DNA of 20,719 bases from Planctomycetaceae bacterium (GCA_002713555.1 PATG01000062.1:1-20719), one strand, 5' to 3'. Shown: positions 1 through 8,311, counted from the first letter of the stretch. Made by a program: numbers and translations. Notes: generated by a model not told the origin, from the sequence alone.

Positions 1-2
1 CC

Positions 3-38
3 CGTCTCAGAGGACGTGTGTAATTGCAATCTGAGACG
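3..38. repeat. Inverted repeat at the left edge
   Basis: An 8-bp perfect inverted repeat (CGTCTCAG at 3-10, CTGAGACG at 31-38) encloses a 20-base loop. No T-run follows on either side, so it is not a classic intrinsic terminator. It may belong to the gene to the left, which is outside the window. Confidence 0.4.
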
Positions 39-354
39 ACGAATTCTTAAATGGTCGTGTCGCAAAGCCACTTGCTGTTCCGTACCAGACTGTGCCTGGC
101 CCTGTAGACTTTAGGCTAGACGGACGCTACGGGGGTGTCAAGTTTCTCTGGGTTACGTTAAACAAAGCGCTGTTTTTTATACTCCTCGCATGGGGAACGA
201 GCGATTCATTTCTAGCGTGGATATTTTATAAGTTTGGGCGCCGAAGCGCAGCTTTGGTCGGCGAGGAGGTCTAAGTCGTTTCCTGGCAAACCTCAGAGTC
301 CTTGTCCAGAAATGATTGGGTACTTAGATGCGACGATCCGCATGAAAAATCCTG
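39..354. other. Non-coding stretch downstream of ugd
   Basis: I see no convincing gene here. The longest open frame (92-274, plus strand, 60 codons) has no Shine-Dalgarno sequence and no recognisable motif. No terminator with a T-run is visible just past the ugd stop on the minus strand. Confidence 0.5.
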
Positions 355-1662
355 TTAGACAGCAGGCCGGCCTATACTGTAATAACGAAAGCCTTTTGCT
401 TGCATTCGACTTGTGTCATAGAGATTGCGTCCGTCAAAGACAATCGGTGACTTCATCTGCTTGATCACCTCTTCCCAATTAGGACGCTTGTAGTCGTTCC
501 ACTCGGTCAGAATAGCGAGCGCATCAGCGCCTTGGAGCGCTTCATATGAGTTTGTGAAATATGCAATACGATCACCGTAGAGCGACTGGACATTGGAGAT
601 GGCTTCAGGGTCATGAACTCGAACTACCGCGCCTTGTTTTATCAATTGGTCAATGAGTACAAGAGCTGGTGCTTCCCTGATATCATCTGTTTTGGGTTTG
701 AAGGAAAGGCCCCAAATGGCAAATATCTTGTCATGGAGTGGACCTTTAAAATGGGATTCAATTTTATCAAGGATGACACTTTTTTGCGATTCGTTTACCT
801 GAGTAACTGCATTGAGAATCCTTGGTTTGACACCGTTTTCATCGGCCATCGCAGAAAGTGCACGCACATCTTTCGGAAAACAACTTCCTCCGTAGCCGAC
901 TCCTGGAAAGAGAAAAGCAAAGCCGATACGACTATCGTGTCCAATACCACGACGCACGTCATTGATGTCACCTCCCATGCGTTCACAGAGGTTTGCCATT
1001 TCATTGATAAAACTGATTTTTGTTGCGAGTAGGGCATTTGCAACATACTTGGTCATTTCAGCACTTTCGGGTGTCATGACCAAAAAAGGATTCTCGTTAC
1101 GCAAAAAGGGTTCGTACAGTTGACGCAATACTTCGGCGGTCTGTTTTTCGCGTACTCCTACAACGACTCGATCAGGTTTTTCAAAGTCGTCGATGGCCGC
1201 GCCTTCTTTGAGGAATTCGGGATTGCTGGCTACCAAAGGTTCGCGACCGGTTAGTTCTTTGAGCTTTACGTAAATGCTAGTATTTGTCCCAACGGGTACA
1301 GTGCTTTTGGTAACTACAATTGTCTGCGGTTGCAAATGGGGAGCAATGCCTTCAACGACCGACCAAAGTGCTGACAAATCAGCAGCCCCATCATCCTGCT
1401 GCGGGGTTCCGACGGCTAGATAGATGATGTCAGCCGATGCGACTGCTGCTGAGAGTTCAGTAGTAAAGGACAACCGACCCACCGAAATGTTGTACGAGAC
1501 CATTTCCTCCAGGCCGGGTTCATAGATAGGGATCTTGCCTTGCTTGAGGGCAGCAACTTTTTCAGCATCAATATCGACGCAAATCACGTCATTACCGCTA
1601 TCGGCGAAGCAAGTGCCACTTACCAAACCAACATAGCCTGTACCTACGACTGCAATATTCAT
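355..1662 (-). CDS. ugd: UDP-glucose 6-dehydrogenase
   Basis: Cytosolic enzyme that oxidises UDP-glucose to UDP-glucuronate with two NAD+, supplying uronic acid precursors for cell-surface polysaccharide. The 435-residue length is normal for the family. The N-terminus has the Rossmann motif GTGYVGL (residues 7-13). NPEFLKEG (147-154) carries the conserved glutamate and lysine. [10 protein letters not shown] (215-224) belongs to the central helix. [12 protein letters not shown] (254-265) holds the catalytic Cys261 and Lys264. The C-terminal UDP-binding domain includes [16 protein letters not shown]. The ATG at 1660-1662 begins directly at the Rossmann strand; the Shine-Dalgarno sequence is weak. 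It lies 215 bp downstream of the radical SAM gene on the same strand, too far to assume co-transcription. A related nucleotide-sugar dehydrogenase (for example for UDP-ManNAc) is the main alternative, but the motif spacing fits UDP-glucose best. Confidence 0.93.
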   Translation of the reverse strand: MNIAVVGTGYVGLVSGTCFADSGNDVICVDIDAEKVAALKQGKIPIYEPGLEEMVSYNISVGRLSFTTELSAAVASADIIYLAVGTPQQDDGAADLSALWSVVEGIAPHLQPQTIVVTKSTVPVGTNTSIYVKLKELTGREPLVASNPEFLKEGAAIDDFEKPDRVVVGVREKQTAEVLRQLYEPFLRNENPFLVMTPESAEMTKYVANALLATKISFINEMANLCERMGGDINDVRRGIGHDSRIGFAFLFPGVGYGGSCFPKDVRALSAMADENGVKPRILNAVTQVNESQKSVILDKIESHFKGPLHDKIFAIWGLSFKPKTDDIREAPALVLIDQLIKQGAVVRVHDPEAISNVQSLYGDRIAYFTNSYEALQGADALAILTEWNDYKRPNWEEVIKQMKSPIVFDGRNLYDTSRMQAKGFRYYSIGRPAV

Positions 1663-1877
1663 TCAGGGATTCTTATTTCTTGGAGAATGGGCAGGGACCC
1701 GAGACATTCACTTAGGAACATCTCCCTTAGAAATGTCCTTTATGATTAGACAATTTTACTTTTTGGTTGCAAAACGTAAGAAGTCTGTAATAGGCTGCTT
1801 CTTGCGAATTCTGGCATCTTAAATGTTAGGAATTGACTTGGCAGTAGTATACTTATTGGACGTAGGCTGGTCGATAG

Positions 1878-2783
1878 TCAATAACCTGTCGAACCATAAA
1901 AGGAAGCAGCGGGAATTCCTACCTGGTCACGGACCAGTTGGGAGATTGCGTCAATCTTCGCATCTGCAAGTGGTAAAACATTACTTTCAGCGGGTCGTCG
2001 TGCTACCGTATAGGTCTGCACCAGGCTCAACGCTCCTCCTGCAGAGATAATATCATTGAGTCGATTGCAGTAGGACATTAGCTCTTCAGGTGAAGGACCT
2101 TCACCATTGACTTGCATCCAGAGTGACTGAATGACGAGTGGTCGTTTCATGGCAGCAGATGTGATGTTGTCAAGTATTCTTTGAAACGGAATGGGTGTGC
2201 GTTCTATCAAGTGGTAGTAATCAGAAGTTCCCGCATCTAATTTGGCCCAAACCTCTCCCTGATTGCAGTCTAGAGTTGCCAGGCCTTGCTTCACGTGCTT
2301 GCGGTGGAACATGCTTGCATTGGTGATAAGCACCATTTTCACTTCGTTGAGCCCCATGCTTTTTTTTACTTCGGCGCATGCTGCTATGATGGAATCGAAA
2401 TTCTTATAGGTTGTAGGTTCACCATCACCGGAGAAAGCTATGTCGTTCAAGCGACGCAACTTAGCCGGAGTGTCCTGGAACTGATCGGTCTTGTAAATGT
2501 TCCCTGAATGTACATGCGCTAGTACTTCACGTAATTCCGAAAGCAAGGTTTCTATTCCAACAAAACGCGTTTCGCTTTGCTCCCTGCGATTAACCTGGCA
2601 GTAGATGCAATCGAAATTACAGACTTTGTCCGGATTCAGGTTGACGCCAACTGAAATACCTCCCGAACGTCTACTCAGCACGGGATAAACATAACGATTG
2701 GCAGCGAAGGACCGATCGTGTTGCGTATGAAGTTGGTGGAGTGGCATGGAATGGGGAGCAAAGGACCAAGTTGAATAAGTCAT
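1878..2783 (-). CDS. Radical SAM protein
   Basis: Radical S-adenosylmethionine enzyme of 301 residues; the substrate is not recognisable. The 4Fe-4S cluster motif CxxxCxxC is C55-NFD-C59-IY-C62, preceded by SVGVNLNPDKV. SGDGEPT lies in the middle third at the expected position of the SAM-contacting glycine motif. MVLITNASMF and the KLDAG strand fit the TIM-barrel core of the COG0731-like family, which is related to the wybutosine enzyme TYW1. No extra iron-sulfur or SPASM domain is seen. The ATG at 2781-2783 has no clear Shine-Dalgarno sequence; Met13 is an alternative start. The gene stands alone, with non-coding DNA on both sides. The fold assignment is firm. The function is unknown, and the COG0731 relationship rests on memory of family motifs. 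Confidence 0.85.
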   Translation of the reverse strand: MTYSTWSFAPHSMPLHQLHTQHDRSFAANRYVYPVLSRRSGGISVGVNLNPDKVCNFDCIYCQVNRREQSETRFVGIETLLSELREVLAHVHSGNIYKTDQFQDTPAKLRRLNDIAFSGDGEPTTYKNFDSIIAACAEVKKSMGLNEVKMVLITNASMFHRKHVKQGLATLDCNQGEVWAKLDAGTSDYYHLIERTPIPFQRILDNITSAAMKRPLVIQSLWMQVNGEGPSPEELMSYCNRLNDIISAGGALSLVQTYTVARRPAESNVLPLADAKIDAISQLVRDQVGIPAASFYGSTGY

Positions 2784-3142
2784 TAATCTGAAGGGGACAG
2801 AAAATAAGGAATTATTTCATGAGCAAGCACCTCTTAATCAAATATTCCATCCTGGTCCTCATTCTCGCAAGAGAAAAATACGATTCAGAAATAAACTCAA
2901 ATATTAGCCCAATACCTATCTTAGAGTGGGGCGAGTCGCGAGTCGAGAGATGCGTTTGGCAGGTCCTAGCTCTTATCCTTGGTTTGCTTTGTTCCCTTCT
3001 GTAAATCCATTAGTTTGTCCCTTAGCAGGCGTGCCATTTGCCTCACGGTAAAAATTGAACAGAAGGAAACGAAGCGAACGAAGAGCTTATCCAAGTGCCT
3101 TGTAAGGAACACGTTCTGCGGTTGCCTTGGCAAGAGGCCGTT
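2784..3142. other. Intergenic region between ABC exporter and radical SAM gene
   Basis: No gene is supported. A 61-codon plus-strand frame (2819-3004) lacks a Shine-Dalgarno sequence and any motif. The stretch contains a REP-like half palindrome near 2791-2817, a short direct repeat of GCGAGTC around 2929-2943, and an inverted repeat around the ABC exporter stop codon (see separate entries). Confidence 0.5.
2791..2817. repeat. REP-like half palindrome (AAGGGGACAG plus hairpin)
   Basis: AAGGGGACAG (2791-2800) is followed by AAATAA-GGAA-TTATTT (2802-2817), a 6-bp stem with a 4-base loop. The matching CTGTCCCC expected in a full palindrome is absent on the right. The GGGGACAG-plus-AT-hairpin layout resembles interspersed palindromes I recall from planctomycete genomes; that link is from memory. 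It sits immediately upstream of the radical SAM start. Confidence 0.35.
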
Positions 3143-3152
3143 CTAGGCACTT
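3093..3152 (-). other. Structured 3' end of the ABC exporter transcript
   Basis: AAGTGCCT (3093-3100) and AGGCACTT (3145-3152) form an 8-bp outer stem. Its right arm includes the exporter stop codon (3143-3145). Two small inner inverted repeats, GAACACGTTC (about 3108-3117) and TTGCCTTGGCAA (3122-3133), could make a three-way junction. The nearest T-run on the minus strand is about 40 bases downstream, so this is not a standard terminator. Read as RNA it could still protect the 3' end. Confidence 0.35.
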
Positions 3153-5140
3153 TCTCGGTATTCCAGATGCGCCAAGCGTCGGAAAAGTTCACAGCGAGCC
3201 GATAATTCCTCGCTACTTCCCATATCAACCACGTGGCCATGATCCATCACGATAATTCGATCTGCCAGCGCCAATGTGCTGGGCCGGTGTGTGATCATGA
3301 AGACGGTTCTATCTTTCACGAAATTTTGTAGTACATCGTGAATTAATTGTTCACTTTCTACATCAATCTGGCTGGTTGCTTCGTCCAGGATCAGAATCTC
3401 GGGATCACGCAAGATCGCGCGGGCCAAAGTGATTCGTTGGCGTTGCCCACCCGAGAGTTGATTCCCTCTAGGCCCGCATTGGGTTTCATAGCCTTCAGCC
3501 AATTGATTGAGAATAAATTGATGTGCGTGGGCTTGTTGGGCTGCTTGCTCAATCTGGTCGCGTGTGGCCTGTGGAGTGCCGTATTGTATATTGCCCGCCA
3601 CGGTATCATCGAAAAGCATGGTTTCTTGTGTGACTAAACCAATGCGACTGCGCAGATCACGTAAGCGCACATCACGAAGATCAATGCCGTCTACAGTCAC
3701 AGCACCCTGCACAGGATCGTAGAATCGAGTCAGCATGTTCATCAGTGTGGATTTACCACAGCCGTTGGGCCCCATGATCGCAATCGTTTCGCCTTGTTTC
3801 ACTTGCAGGTTGACGTTTTCGAGTACCAATTCGCTCTTGTTGTAGGCAAAAGAAACATTGCGAAATTGAATACGTCCAAGTCGCGGAGGGAGTTTAGCAG
3901 GTACGGGAGGATCGATTACCATGGAATCACGATCAAGCAAGTTGAACACACGATCGCTGGCTGCAGCGGCGCGTTGCAAATTATTGAAGACACCCGATAA
4001 TCGCCTGACAGGATCACTTGCACCAGCCAGGCTGCCAAAGAAAAGGCCCATCATGCCATGACTGAGTGGCATGTCGCTGATACGAATACCAAACAGGTGG
4101 GTTTCTTCATTCAAGACCAGAAATCCACCTGCGAGCATCGCAGCCACGATCATGCCAATTCCCATCATCTCGGTCGTGGGACTGACCAATGAATTGTAGA
4201 TGGCAATTTTCATAGAACGTCGATAGTACTGCTTCGAGGTTTGATGAAATCGACTACGTTCTCTTGATTCCATCGTAAAAGCTTTAATGACCTTCATGCT
4301 ACCGAAAGTTTCTTCCAAAAGATTGAATACACTAGAGAACTCTTCTTGGGCACGGCGATTTGCACGCTTGAGCGCCTTAGAGAGCCAATGGATCGCATAG
4401 GCGGCTAGTGGTGCTGAAACGATCGTAAAGAGCAATAATTGCCAGCTTACCCATGCTGCTAATAACAAACAGGCGACCATTTTTAGTGGTTCACGGATTG
4501 CCATGCCAAAGACCGTTTGAGTGCCTGCGGCAATAGCGGCGATTTCGCCGGTAAAACGGTTGAGCAAATCGCCAGGGCTCGTTTGACGAAAAGTAGCCAG
4601 ATCAAGTTGGAGTGTACGGCGATAGAATTCTTTGCGAAGTTCAAAATCAGTAAGTTGACCTAACCGGGCCATGAAATAGGAACCTGCTATACGGAACAAG
4701 CTTTTCACAAATGTGCCCACAAAGAGGGCAATGCAAACTGCCATCAGTGTATAAAAGGGCGTTGCTGGTAGCCAGCGATGGGCAGAGGGTTGCAACCATT
4801 TCCAAAAAGCTCTTCTTGTTTGTGCTTTATCACGACGGTATTCAAGTCCCATTTGTTGACCACGTAGCTTGTCTTGGGCCAGCGAGGCATCGCGAGTCAA
4901 TTGTTTTTGGATTGTTTCAAGTTGCTCGTCGCATTCAGCAATCAAGCTGTTGGAAGTAGAAATTGTTTCGTCAATCAACTGTGGTACCGACTTGTTTTGC
5001 ATCACACCATCGACTACAGGTAGCACGGTAGCGATGTTCGCAGCCCATAGAATGGCTACCACGAATGAGCAGAGTATGGAAGCGACGACGGTCAGGCGGT
5101 GCCGTAATGCGATTCGAATAGCGCGAGAAAAGTTACTCAC
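3143..5140 (-). CDS. MsbA-type ABC exporter (membrane domain fused to ATPase)
   Basis: Inner-membrane ABC half-transporter of 665 residues that would work as a homodimer to export a lipid, glycolipid or other hydrophobic substrate. TM1 is near residues 14-43 and TM2 near 128-152, with more helices to about residue 350. The ATPase domain has Walker A GPNGCGKST (about 456-464), the signature LSGGQRQR (about 561-568), Walker B ILILDEATSQ (about 580-589) and the switch histidine in MITHRPST. Between TM1 and TM2 is an unusually long, charged, coiled-coil-like insert (about 44-120), longer than the usual external loop. The start is GTG at 5138-5140, with AGGG seven bases upstream; the nearby ATG is out of frame. 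A lipid A/MsbA role is plausible but the substrate cannot be read from the sequence. Confidence 0.9.
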   Translation of the reverse strand: MSNFSRAIRIALRHRLTVVASILCSFVVAILWAANIATVLPVVDGVMQNKSVPQLIDETISTSNSLIAECDEQLETIQKQLTRDASLAQDKLRGQQMGLEYRRDKAQTRRAFWKWLQPSAHRWLPATPFYTLMAVCIALFVGTFVKSLFRIAGSYFMARLGQLTDFELRKEFYRRTLQLDLATFRQTSPGDLLNRFTGEIAAIAAGTQTVFGMAIREPLKMVACLLLAAWVSWQLLLFTIVSAPLAAYAIHWLSKALKRANRRAQEEFSSVFNLLEETFGSMKVIKAFTMESRERSRFHQTSKQYYRRSMKIAIYNSLVSPTTEMMGIGMIVAAMLAGGFLVLNEETHLFGIRISDMPLSHGMMGLFFGSLAGASDPVRRLSGVFNNLQRAAAASDRVFNLLDRDSMVIDPPVPAKLPPRLGRIQFRNVSFAYNKSELVLENVNLQVKQGETIAIMGPNGCGKSTLMNMLTRFYDPVQGAVTVDGIDLRDVRLRDLRSRIGLVTQETMLFDDTVAGNIQYGTPQATRDQIEQAAQQAHAHQFILNQLAEGYETQCGPRGNQLSGGQRQRITLARAILRDPEILILDEATSQIDVESEQLIHDVLQNFVKDRTVFMITHRPSTLALADRIIVMDHGHVVDMGSSEELSARCELFRRLAHLEYRESA

Positions 5141-5594
5141 CGATCATCCCTGACCTAAAGCACAGAGTCGAGCAACATTGCATCCATGCAATGCCTAATC
5201 AGTAAACATTATCTGCAGACAGAGGCCGATAGCTATGCCAGCAATTGTTGGTTGAATGGGGATGCAGTTGTAGCAAAATAGCAGACAGTTACCAAGAGCG
5301 TTGATGGGGCAAATACGCTTTCTCCGACGTCAGCAGGCGCGGCTAGCCCTCAATTTGATAGCTGATTTGGATCCTGGTCTTGGAACGAGGGTGTTTTTCT
5401 TTGCTAGCATTCTTCCGACTGACTTGAACGATTTGTTGAATGTTGTCGATTTTACCGCCGATACCAATTTTACCAAATGCTCGTAATGTCGCACACAAAC
5501 GGTGACAACCCGCAATCGATATCGTGACTCCTTCCCGATGAGGAGGCGTTAGGTCGGCGAGTGATCCAGATTTTATTCAGGGGGGGGAATTCTG
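5141..5594. other. Divergent intergenic region; possible gene remnant
   Basis: This lies between the divergent ABC exporter and lipoprotein genes, so both promoters should be here, but I cannot place either convincingly. On the minus strand a stop-free frame of about 75 codons (roughly 5570 down to the TAG at 5343-5345) reads as hydrophilic and protein-like (for example FGKIGIGGKIDNIQQIVQV). It has no ATG and no Shine-Dalgarno sequence. It could be the tail of a decayed gene or chance. Confidence 0.35.
5176..5193. promoter_or_regulatory. Short palindrome upstream of the ABC exporter
   Basis: CATTGCAT-CC-ATGCAATG is an 8-bp perfect inverted repeat with a 2-base centre, 36 bases upstream of the exporter start. 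Its size and symmetry suit a dimeric regulator's operator. No regulator gene is nearby and no -35/-10 pair is obvious, so the role is inferred. Confidence 0.3.
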
Positions 5595-6065
5595 ATGAGA
5601 CTATGTTTACTTGGTTTAATCGTTTGTTTGATAACGAGTGGCTGCGCAAACAACCGTATGCTTGGCGGCGGGGGTTGTTGCCAACAAGGATGTCAGGTGC
5701 CTTGTTCGTCATGCGGGTGTGGATCATGTTCCTGCCGTACTGCGTGTCGTCCACCAGGAAGCTCAATTCTTGGTAACTCACGAGGGCTATTCGGCAAACG
5801 CAATAAGAAGAATTGCTGTGAACCCGACTGTTGTTGTCCAGACAATTGTTGTGGTGATTGTTGCGGAAGTTGTTGTGCGGGATGTGACAATGGACAGTGT
5901 TCCAGTGGCTGTTGCAACGGAAACGGTTTCCAGTCGTGTGGGTACCCAGAATCGTACAACTTTGCTCCCAGTCCTCCTGGAGGACAGGTTGCTTATCCCT
6001 ACTACACGGTTCGTGGCCCGCGCGATTTCCTGCGGAATAACCCACCATCGATTGGGCCTTATTGA
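5595..6065 (+). CDS. Cysteine-rich small lipoprotein, planctomycete type
   Basis: Small secreted protein of 156 residues, 28 of them cysteine. The N-terminus (MRLCLLGLIVCLITSGC) is a short hydrophobic signal ending in a lipobox-like TSGC, so Cys17 is the probable lipidated residue. Threonine at -3 is not the usual leucine, so plain secretion is possible. Residues 28-51 and 73-115 hold CC doublets at about four-residue spacing (NCC-GDCC-GSCC-AGC). These could form disulfides or bind metal. The tail (YYTVRGPRDFL then NNPPSIGPY) resembles an ending I remember from other small secreted planctomycete proteins. The ATG at 5595 follows a strong purine-rich Shine-Dalgarno sequence at 5579-5587, which decides the start against several overlapping frames. 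A terminator follows at 6113-6163. It is transcribed alone; the function is unknown. Confidence 0.8.
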   Translation: MRLCLLGLIVCLITSGCANNRMLGGGGCCQQGCQVPCSSCGCGSCSCRTACRPPGSSILGNSRGLFGKRNKKNCCEPDCCCPDNCCGDCCGSCCAGCDNGQCSSGCCNGNGFQSCGYPESYNFAPSPPGGQVAYPYYTVRGPRDFLRNNPPSIGPY

Positions 6066-6112
6066 TTCGAAGAGAGAACGGATTCACGAGATTGCGTGAA
6101 GGGAATTGCGCC

Positions 6113-6163
6113 AAGCCAGTTGCCAATTGTGCAGGGAAGCACAAATGGGCAACTGGCTTTTTA
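6113..6163 (+). terminator. Rho-independent terminator of the lipoprotein gene
   Basis: AAGCCAGTTGCC (6113-6124) pairs perfectly with GGCAACTGGCTT (6148-6159), giving a 12-bp stem. An inner ATTGTGC/GCACAAAT pairing extends the helix. TTTTT (6158-6162) follows on the plus strand. It begins 48 bases after the lipoprotein stop codon. Confidence 0.85.
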
Positions 6164-6182
6164 TTGTCCTTGCGATGGGTCT

Positions 6183-6218
6183 AAAACCCTCGCCTTCAGG
6201 CGAATCCTTTAGGTTTTT
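6183..6218. terminator. Second, probably bidirectional hairpin terminator
   Basis: The core TCGCC-TTCA-GGCGA (6190-6203) lies between AAAACC (6183-6188) and GGTTTT (6212-6217). Read on the plus strand the hairpin is followed, after a short gap, by TTTTT; read on the minus strand by GGGTTTTA. It sits between convergent genes and is the best candidate to stop transcription coming from the ketosynthase gene. Confidence 0.55.
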
Positions 6219-6263
6219 ACAAGGAGCATCAGGATTGGTTCTCTCTGGGTGTGCAGAGCACGG

Positions 6264-6308
6264 GAGGCAAACCGGCTTGCCTCTTGTCCGCTGTGGCGGA
6301 CAAGAGGC
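6264..6308. repeat. Two overlapping, mutually exclusive hairpins
   Basis: GCCTCTTGTCCGC (6279-6291) pairs perfectly over 13 bp with GCGGACAAGAGGC (6296-6308) around a TGTG loop. The same left arm also overlaps TTGCCTC (6277-6283), which pairs with GAGGCAA (6264-6270). Only one of the two can form at a time. No T-run follows. It lies 125 bp past the ketosynthase stop in a convergent spacer. Confidence 0.55.
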
Positions 6309-6432
6309 TAATGGCTGTAAAGACTCCAGCTTATTGTTATGTCTTCGGTTTCTAGCAGGGAGTAGTGAGTGCCGATGAGCCGGTGAAAGAATCTCTCTGG
6401 ATGGCAACTTCATTCCCCAGAAAAACAGTTAC

Positions 6433-7710
6433 TCACACTGCGTTGGCAATCAATGTGATGTTTTGTCCACCAAAACCGAAACTATTGGAGAGCACCGTTT
6501 TGCAATCATGGTCCCGGGCGGCATTGGGGACGTAGTCCAGGTCGCAATTGGGATCGGGTGTTTCGTAATTAATTGTGGGTGGCACCACGTTGTGCTTGAG
6601 TGCCATGAGACAAACGATTAGCTCCGTGGCACCTGCCGCAGCGATCAAGTGACCGGTCATGCTTTTGGTACTAGAAACGGGAATACCATCAGCGTATTCG
6701 CCAAAGGCTTGCCGGATTGCCAGGCTTTCGACTTTGTCATTCACCACGGTGCTGGTGCCATGGGCATTGATGTAGTGGATTTCATCCTTATTCTTACCGG
6801 CATCGGCAAGCGCCATCTTGATGCAGCTCGTGGCACCGCGTCCCTCTGGATGCGTATCGGTAATTCGAAACGCATCGGCAGTTGTACCGTAGCCTGCAAT
6901 TTCGGCATAAATCTGTGCACCTCGGGCCTTTGCATGTTCGTACTCTTCAAGCACAACTATGGCGGCTCCTTCGCCTAGCACAAAGCCATCCCGGTTCATA
7001 TCAAAGGGTCGCGAAGCTTTTTCTGGTGCTTCGTTCTGTTCGCTCAATGCAGTGAGCAAATTGAAACCCGTGACACCAAACGGATGAATCATGCTGTGTG
7101 TGCCTCCAGAGAGCATCACATCGGCTTCGCCGCGACGAATTATTTCAGTCGCTTCGCCGATGTCCTGACTGCTGGCCGCACAAGCAGTCAGGCAGTTTAG
7201 GTTTGGACCTTGGGCATTAAACATGCCAGCCAGATATCCAGCAGGCATATTGGGTTCTTGCTCCAATTCGGCGCTTGGGTCGAGGATAGCAATTCCCTTT
7301 TCGACGAAACCTTGCAGGTTGAAATCTCCTTCCGTGTTCAATCCTGCTGCCATCATTTCGGAAAAGCGCGAGAAATCCTGTTGCCCTTCTCCGGCTCCCA
7401 GATAAACACCAAAGCGTGCGGGTTCTACCGTATCAAGAACTCCTGAGTCGGCCATGGCTTGGGTGGCGGCACCAGCTGCAAAGCAACTATGGCGGCTACG
7501 ATGTTGCCATGTACTGGCATCTTCGCCCACATCGGCAACCGACCAATCGCGTACTTCTGCGGCAATCTTCGTCGGAAAATTCGAAGCGTCGAACAGTGTC
7601 GTTTTTCCTACACCACTCTTTGCAGCGAGCAGGTTATTCCAGAGGGTTTCGACGGTGGTTCCCAGGGGTGTCACACAGCCGATCCCGGTGACTACAGTGC
7701 GACGTCGCAT
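6433..7710 (-). CDS. Beta-ketoacyl-ACP synthase, FabF/KAS II type
   Basis: Condensing enzyme that extends an acyl chain on ACP by decarboxylative Claisen condensation in the cytosol. From the start I prefer, the catalytic residues are Cys177 (NCLTACAASS), His317 (NAHGTSTVVND), Lys349 (SSTKSMTGH) and His354. The Cys-to-His distance of 140 and the following Lys and His spacing match FabF exactly. The glycine-rich NSFGFGGQN is near the C-terminus. The start is taken as ATG at 7708-7710 because MRRRTVVTGIG is the normal KAS N-terminus and GGAG lies upstream; an earlier ATG at 7734 has no Shine-Dalgarno sequence. It is the last gene of a four-gene operon, 67 bp after a dehydratase. The operon has no ketoreductase. 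This suggests a dedicated lipid or polyketide-like product, possibly alongside housekeeping fatty-acid synthesis. Confidence 0.9.
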   Translation of the reverse strand: MRRRTVVTGIGCVTPLGTTVETLWNNLLAAKSGVGKTTLFDASNFPTKIAAEVRDWSVADVGEDASTWQHRSRHSCFAAGAATQAMADSGVLDTVEPARFGVYLGAGEGQQDFSRFSEMMAAGLNTEGDFNLQGFVEKGIAILDPSAELEQEPNMPAGYLAGMFNAQGPNLNCLTACAASSQDIGEATEIIRRGEADVMLSGGTHSMIHPFGVTGFNLLTALSEQNEAPEKASRPFDMNRDGFVLGEGAAIVVLEEYEHAKARGAQIYAEIAGYGTTADAFRITDTHPEGRGATSCIKMALADAGKNKDEIHYINAHGTSTVVNDKVESLAIRQAFGEYADGIPVSSTKSMTGHLIAAAGATELIVCLMALKHNVVPPTINYETPDPNCDLDYVPNAARDHDCKTVLSNSFGFGGQNITLIANAV

Positions 7711-7777
7711 GACAGCGCTCCATGGTGTTGGCAAATTGCAGGGTCAAATTTCCAATGAGATGAGAAATGCCGAAGTT

Positions 7778-8311
7778 TCAGTGAATTACGGATTCATCAA
7801 GTGGGTATTCATGTTCTTGCATTGAGGTTCCGTCGGAATGGACTCCTACTTCGAAAAGCTGTAACAGGCCAAGCCAATGTTGCAAATCGCGCGGACGAAA
7901 AAGTCGAGCACCCCCCAATTCTTTATTGTCTTCACCCAACCGAGCATAAAAAAGCAATGCTTCGGCATGAAGCTCGTCTTTGACAAAGGCTTTCGCTGTC
8001 ACTGCGGCACCGCTATCTCTTACAGAATCGATTTTCACACGATAGGTCAAGGTGTCACCTGGTCGCACACAGCTATGAAATTTTGCCTTGGCCAGTTTGC
8101 CCAGCACGACCAATTCACTAAATCCGTATTGTTCACTCGCCAATAAGCCACCGGCCTGAGCCATGCCCTCTGTCACCAGTGAATTAGGCATGATTGGATA
8201 GCCTACAAAATGATCATGCATATGGCCTTCCGACAACGTCACACCTTTTACGGCCACGGCATGTGAGCCGCACACAAATTCGGTGAACCGATCGATCCAG
8301 AACCAACGCAT
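7778..8311 (-). CDS. FabZ-like hotdog 3-hydroxyacyl-ACP dehydratase (second in operon)
   Basis: Hotdog-fold protein that would dehydrate 3-hydroxyacyl-ACP. The FabZ motif reads HDHFVGYPIMPNSLVTEGMAQ-like: counted from the chosen start, the catalytic His34 is in HFVGYP and Glu48 is in TEGMAQ, 14 residues apart as in FabZ. The start at 8309-8311 (MRWFWIDRF) matches what I recall of planctomycete relatives. An ATG at 8375-8377 would add 22 residues with no family character. Neither start has a strong Shine-Dalgarno sequence. With 177 residues it is longer than FabZ (about 150); the tail after residue 125 is specific to this subfamily. It lies between the ACP and ketosynthase genes, and a second FabZ-like protein starts the operon. 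Dehydratase activity is likely; a role as a non-catalytic partner cannot be excluded. Confidence 0.82.
   Translation of the reverse strand: MRWFWIDRFTEFVCGSHAVAVKGVTLSEGHMHDHFVGYPIMPNSLVTEGMAQAGGLLASEQYGFSELVVLGKLAKAKFHSCVRPGDTLTYRVKIDSVRDSGAAVTAKAFVKDELHAEALLFYARLGEDNKELGGARLFRPRDLQHWLGLLQLFEVGVHSDGTSMQEHEYPLDESVIH

Noticed and set aside
92..274. 60-codon plus-strand frame with a hydrophobic middle
   Set aside because: There is no Shine-Dalgarno sequence and no recognisable family; the length is within chance.
613..1032. 139-codon plus-strand open frame inside ugd
   Set aside because: It lies fully antisense to the conserved UDP-glucose dehydrogenase, including its catalytic cysteine.
1832..1855. 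TTGACT with TATACT as a promoter
   Set aside because: The spacing is only about nine bases, and no plus-strand gene follows.
5638..6099. 153-codon open frame, valine-rich, overlapping the lipoprotein gene
   Set aside because: The repeated TGT cysteine codons read as GTT valine when shifted. The lipoprotein frame has the Shine-Dalgarno sequence, export signal and family tail.
5470..6144. 224-codon minus-strand open frame opposite the lipoprotein
   Set aside because: It is rich in Asn, His and Ser from the complement of cysteine codons, with no Shine-Dalgarno sequence or motifs.
7454..7825. Overlapping plus-strand frames of 91-123 codons
   Set aside because: They are antisense to the ketosynthase start and have no protein-family features.
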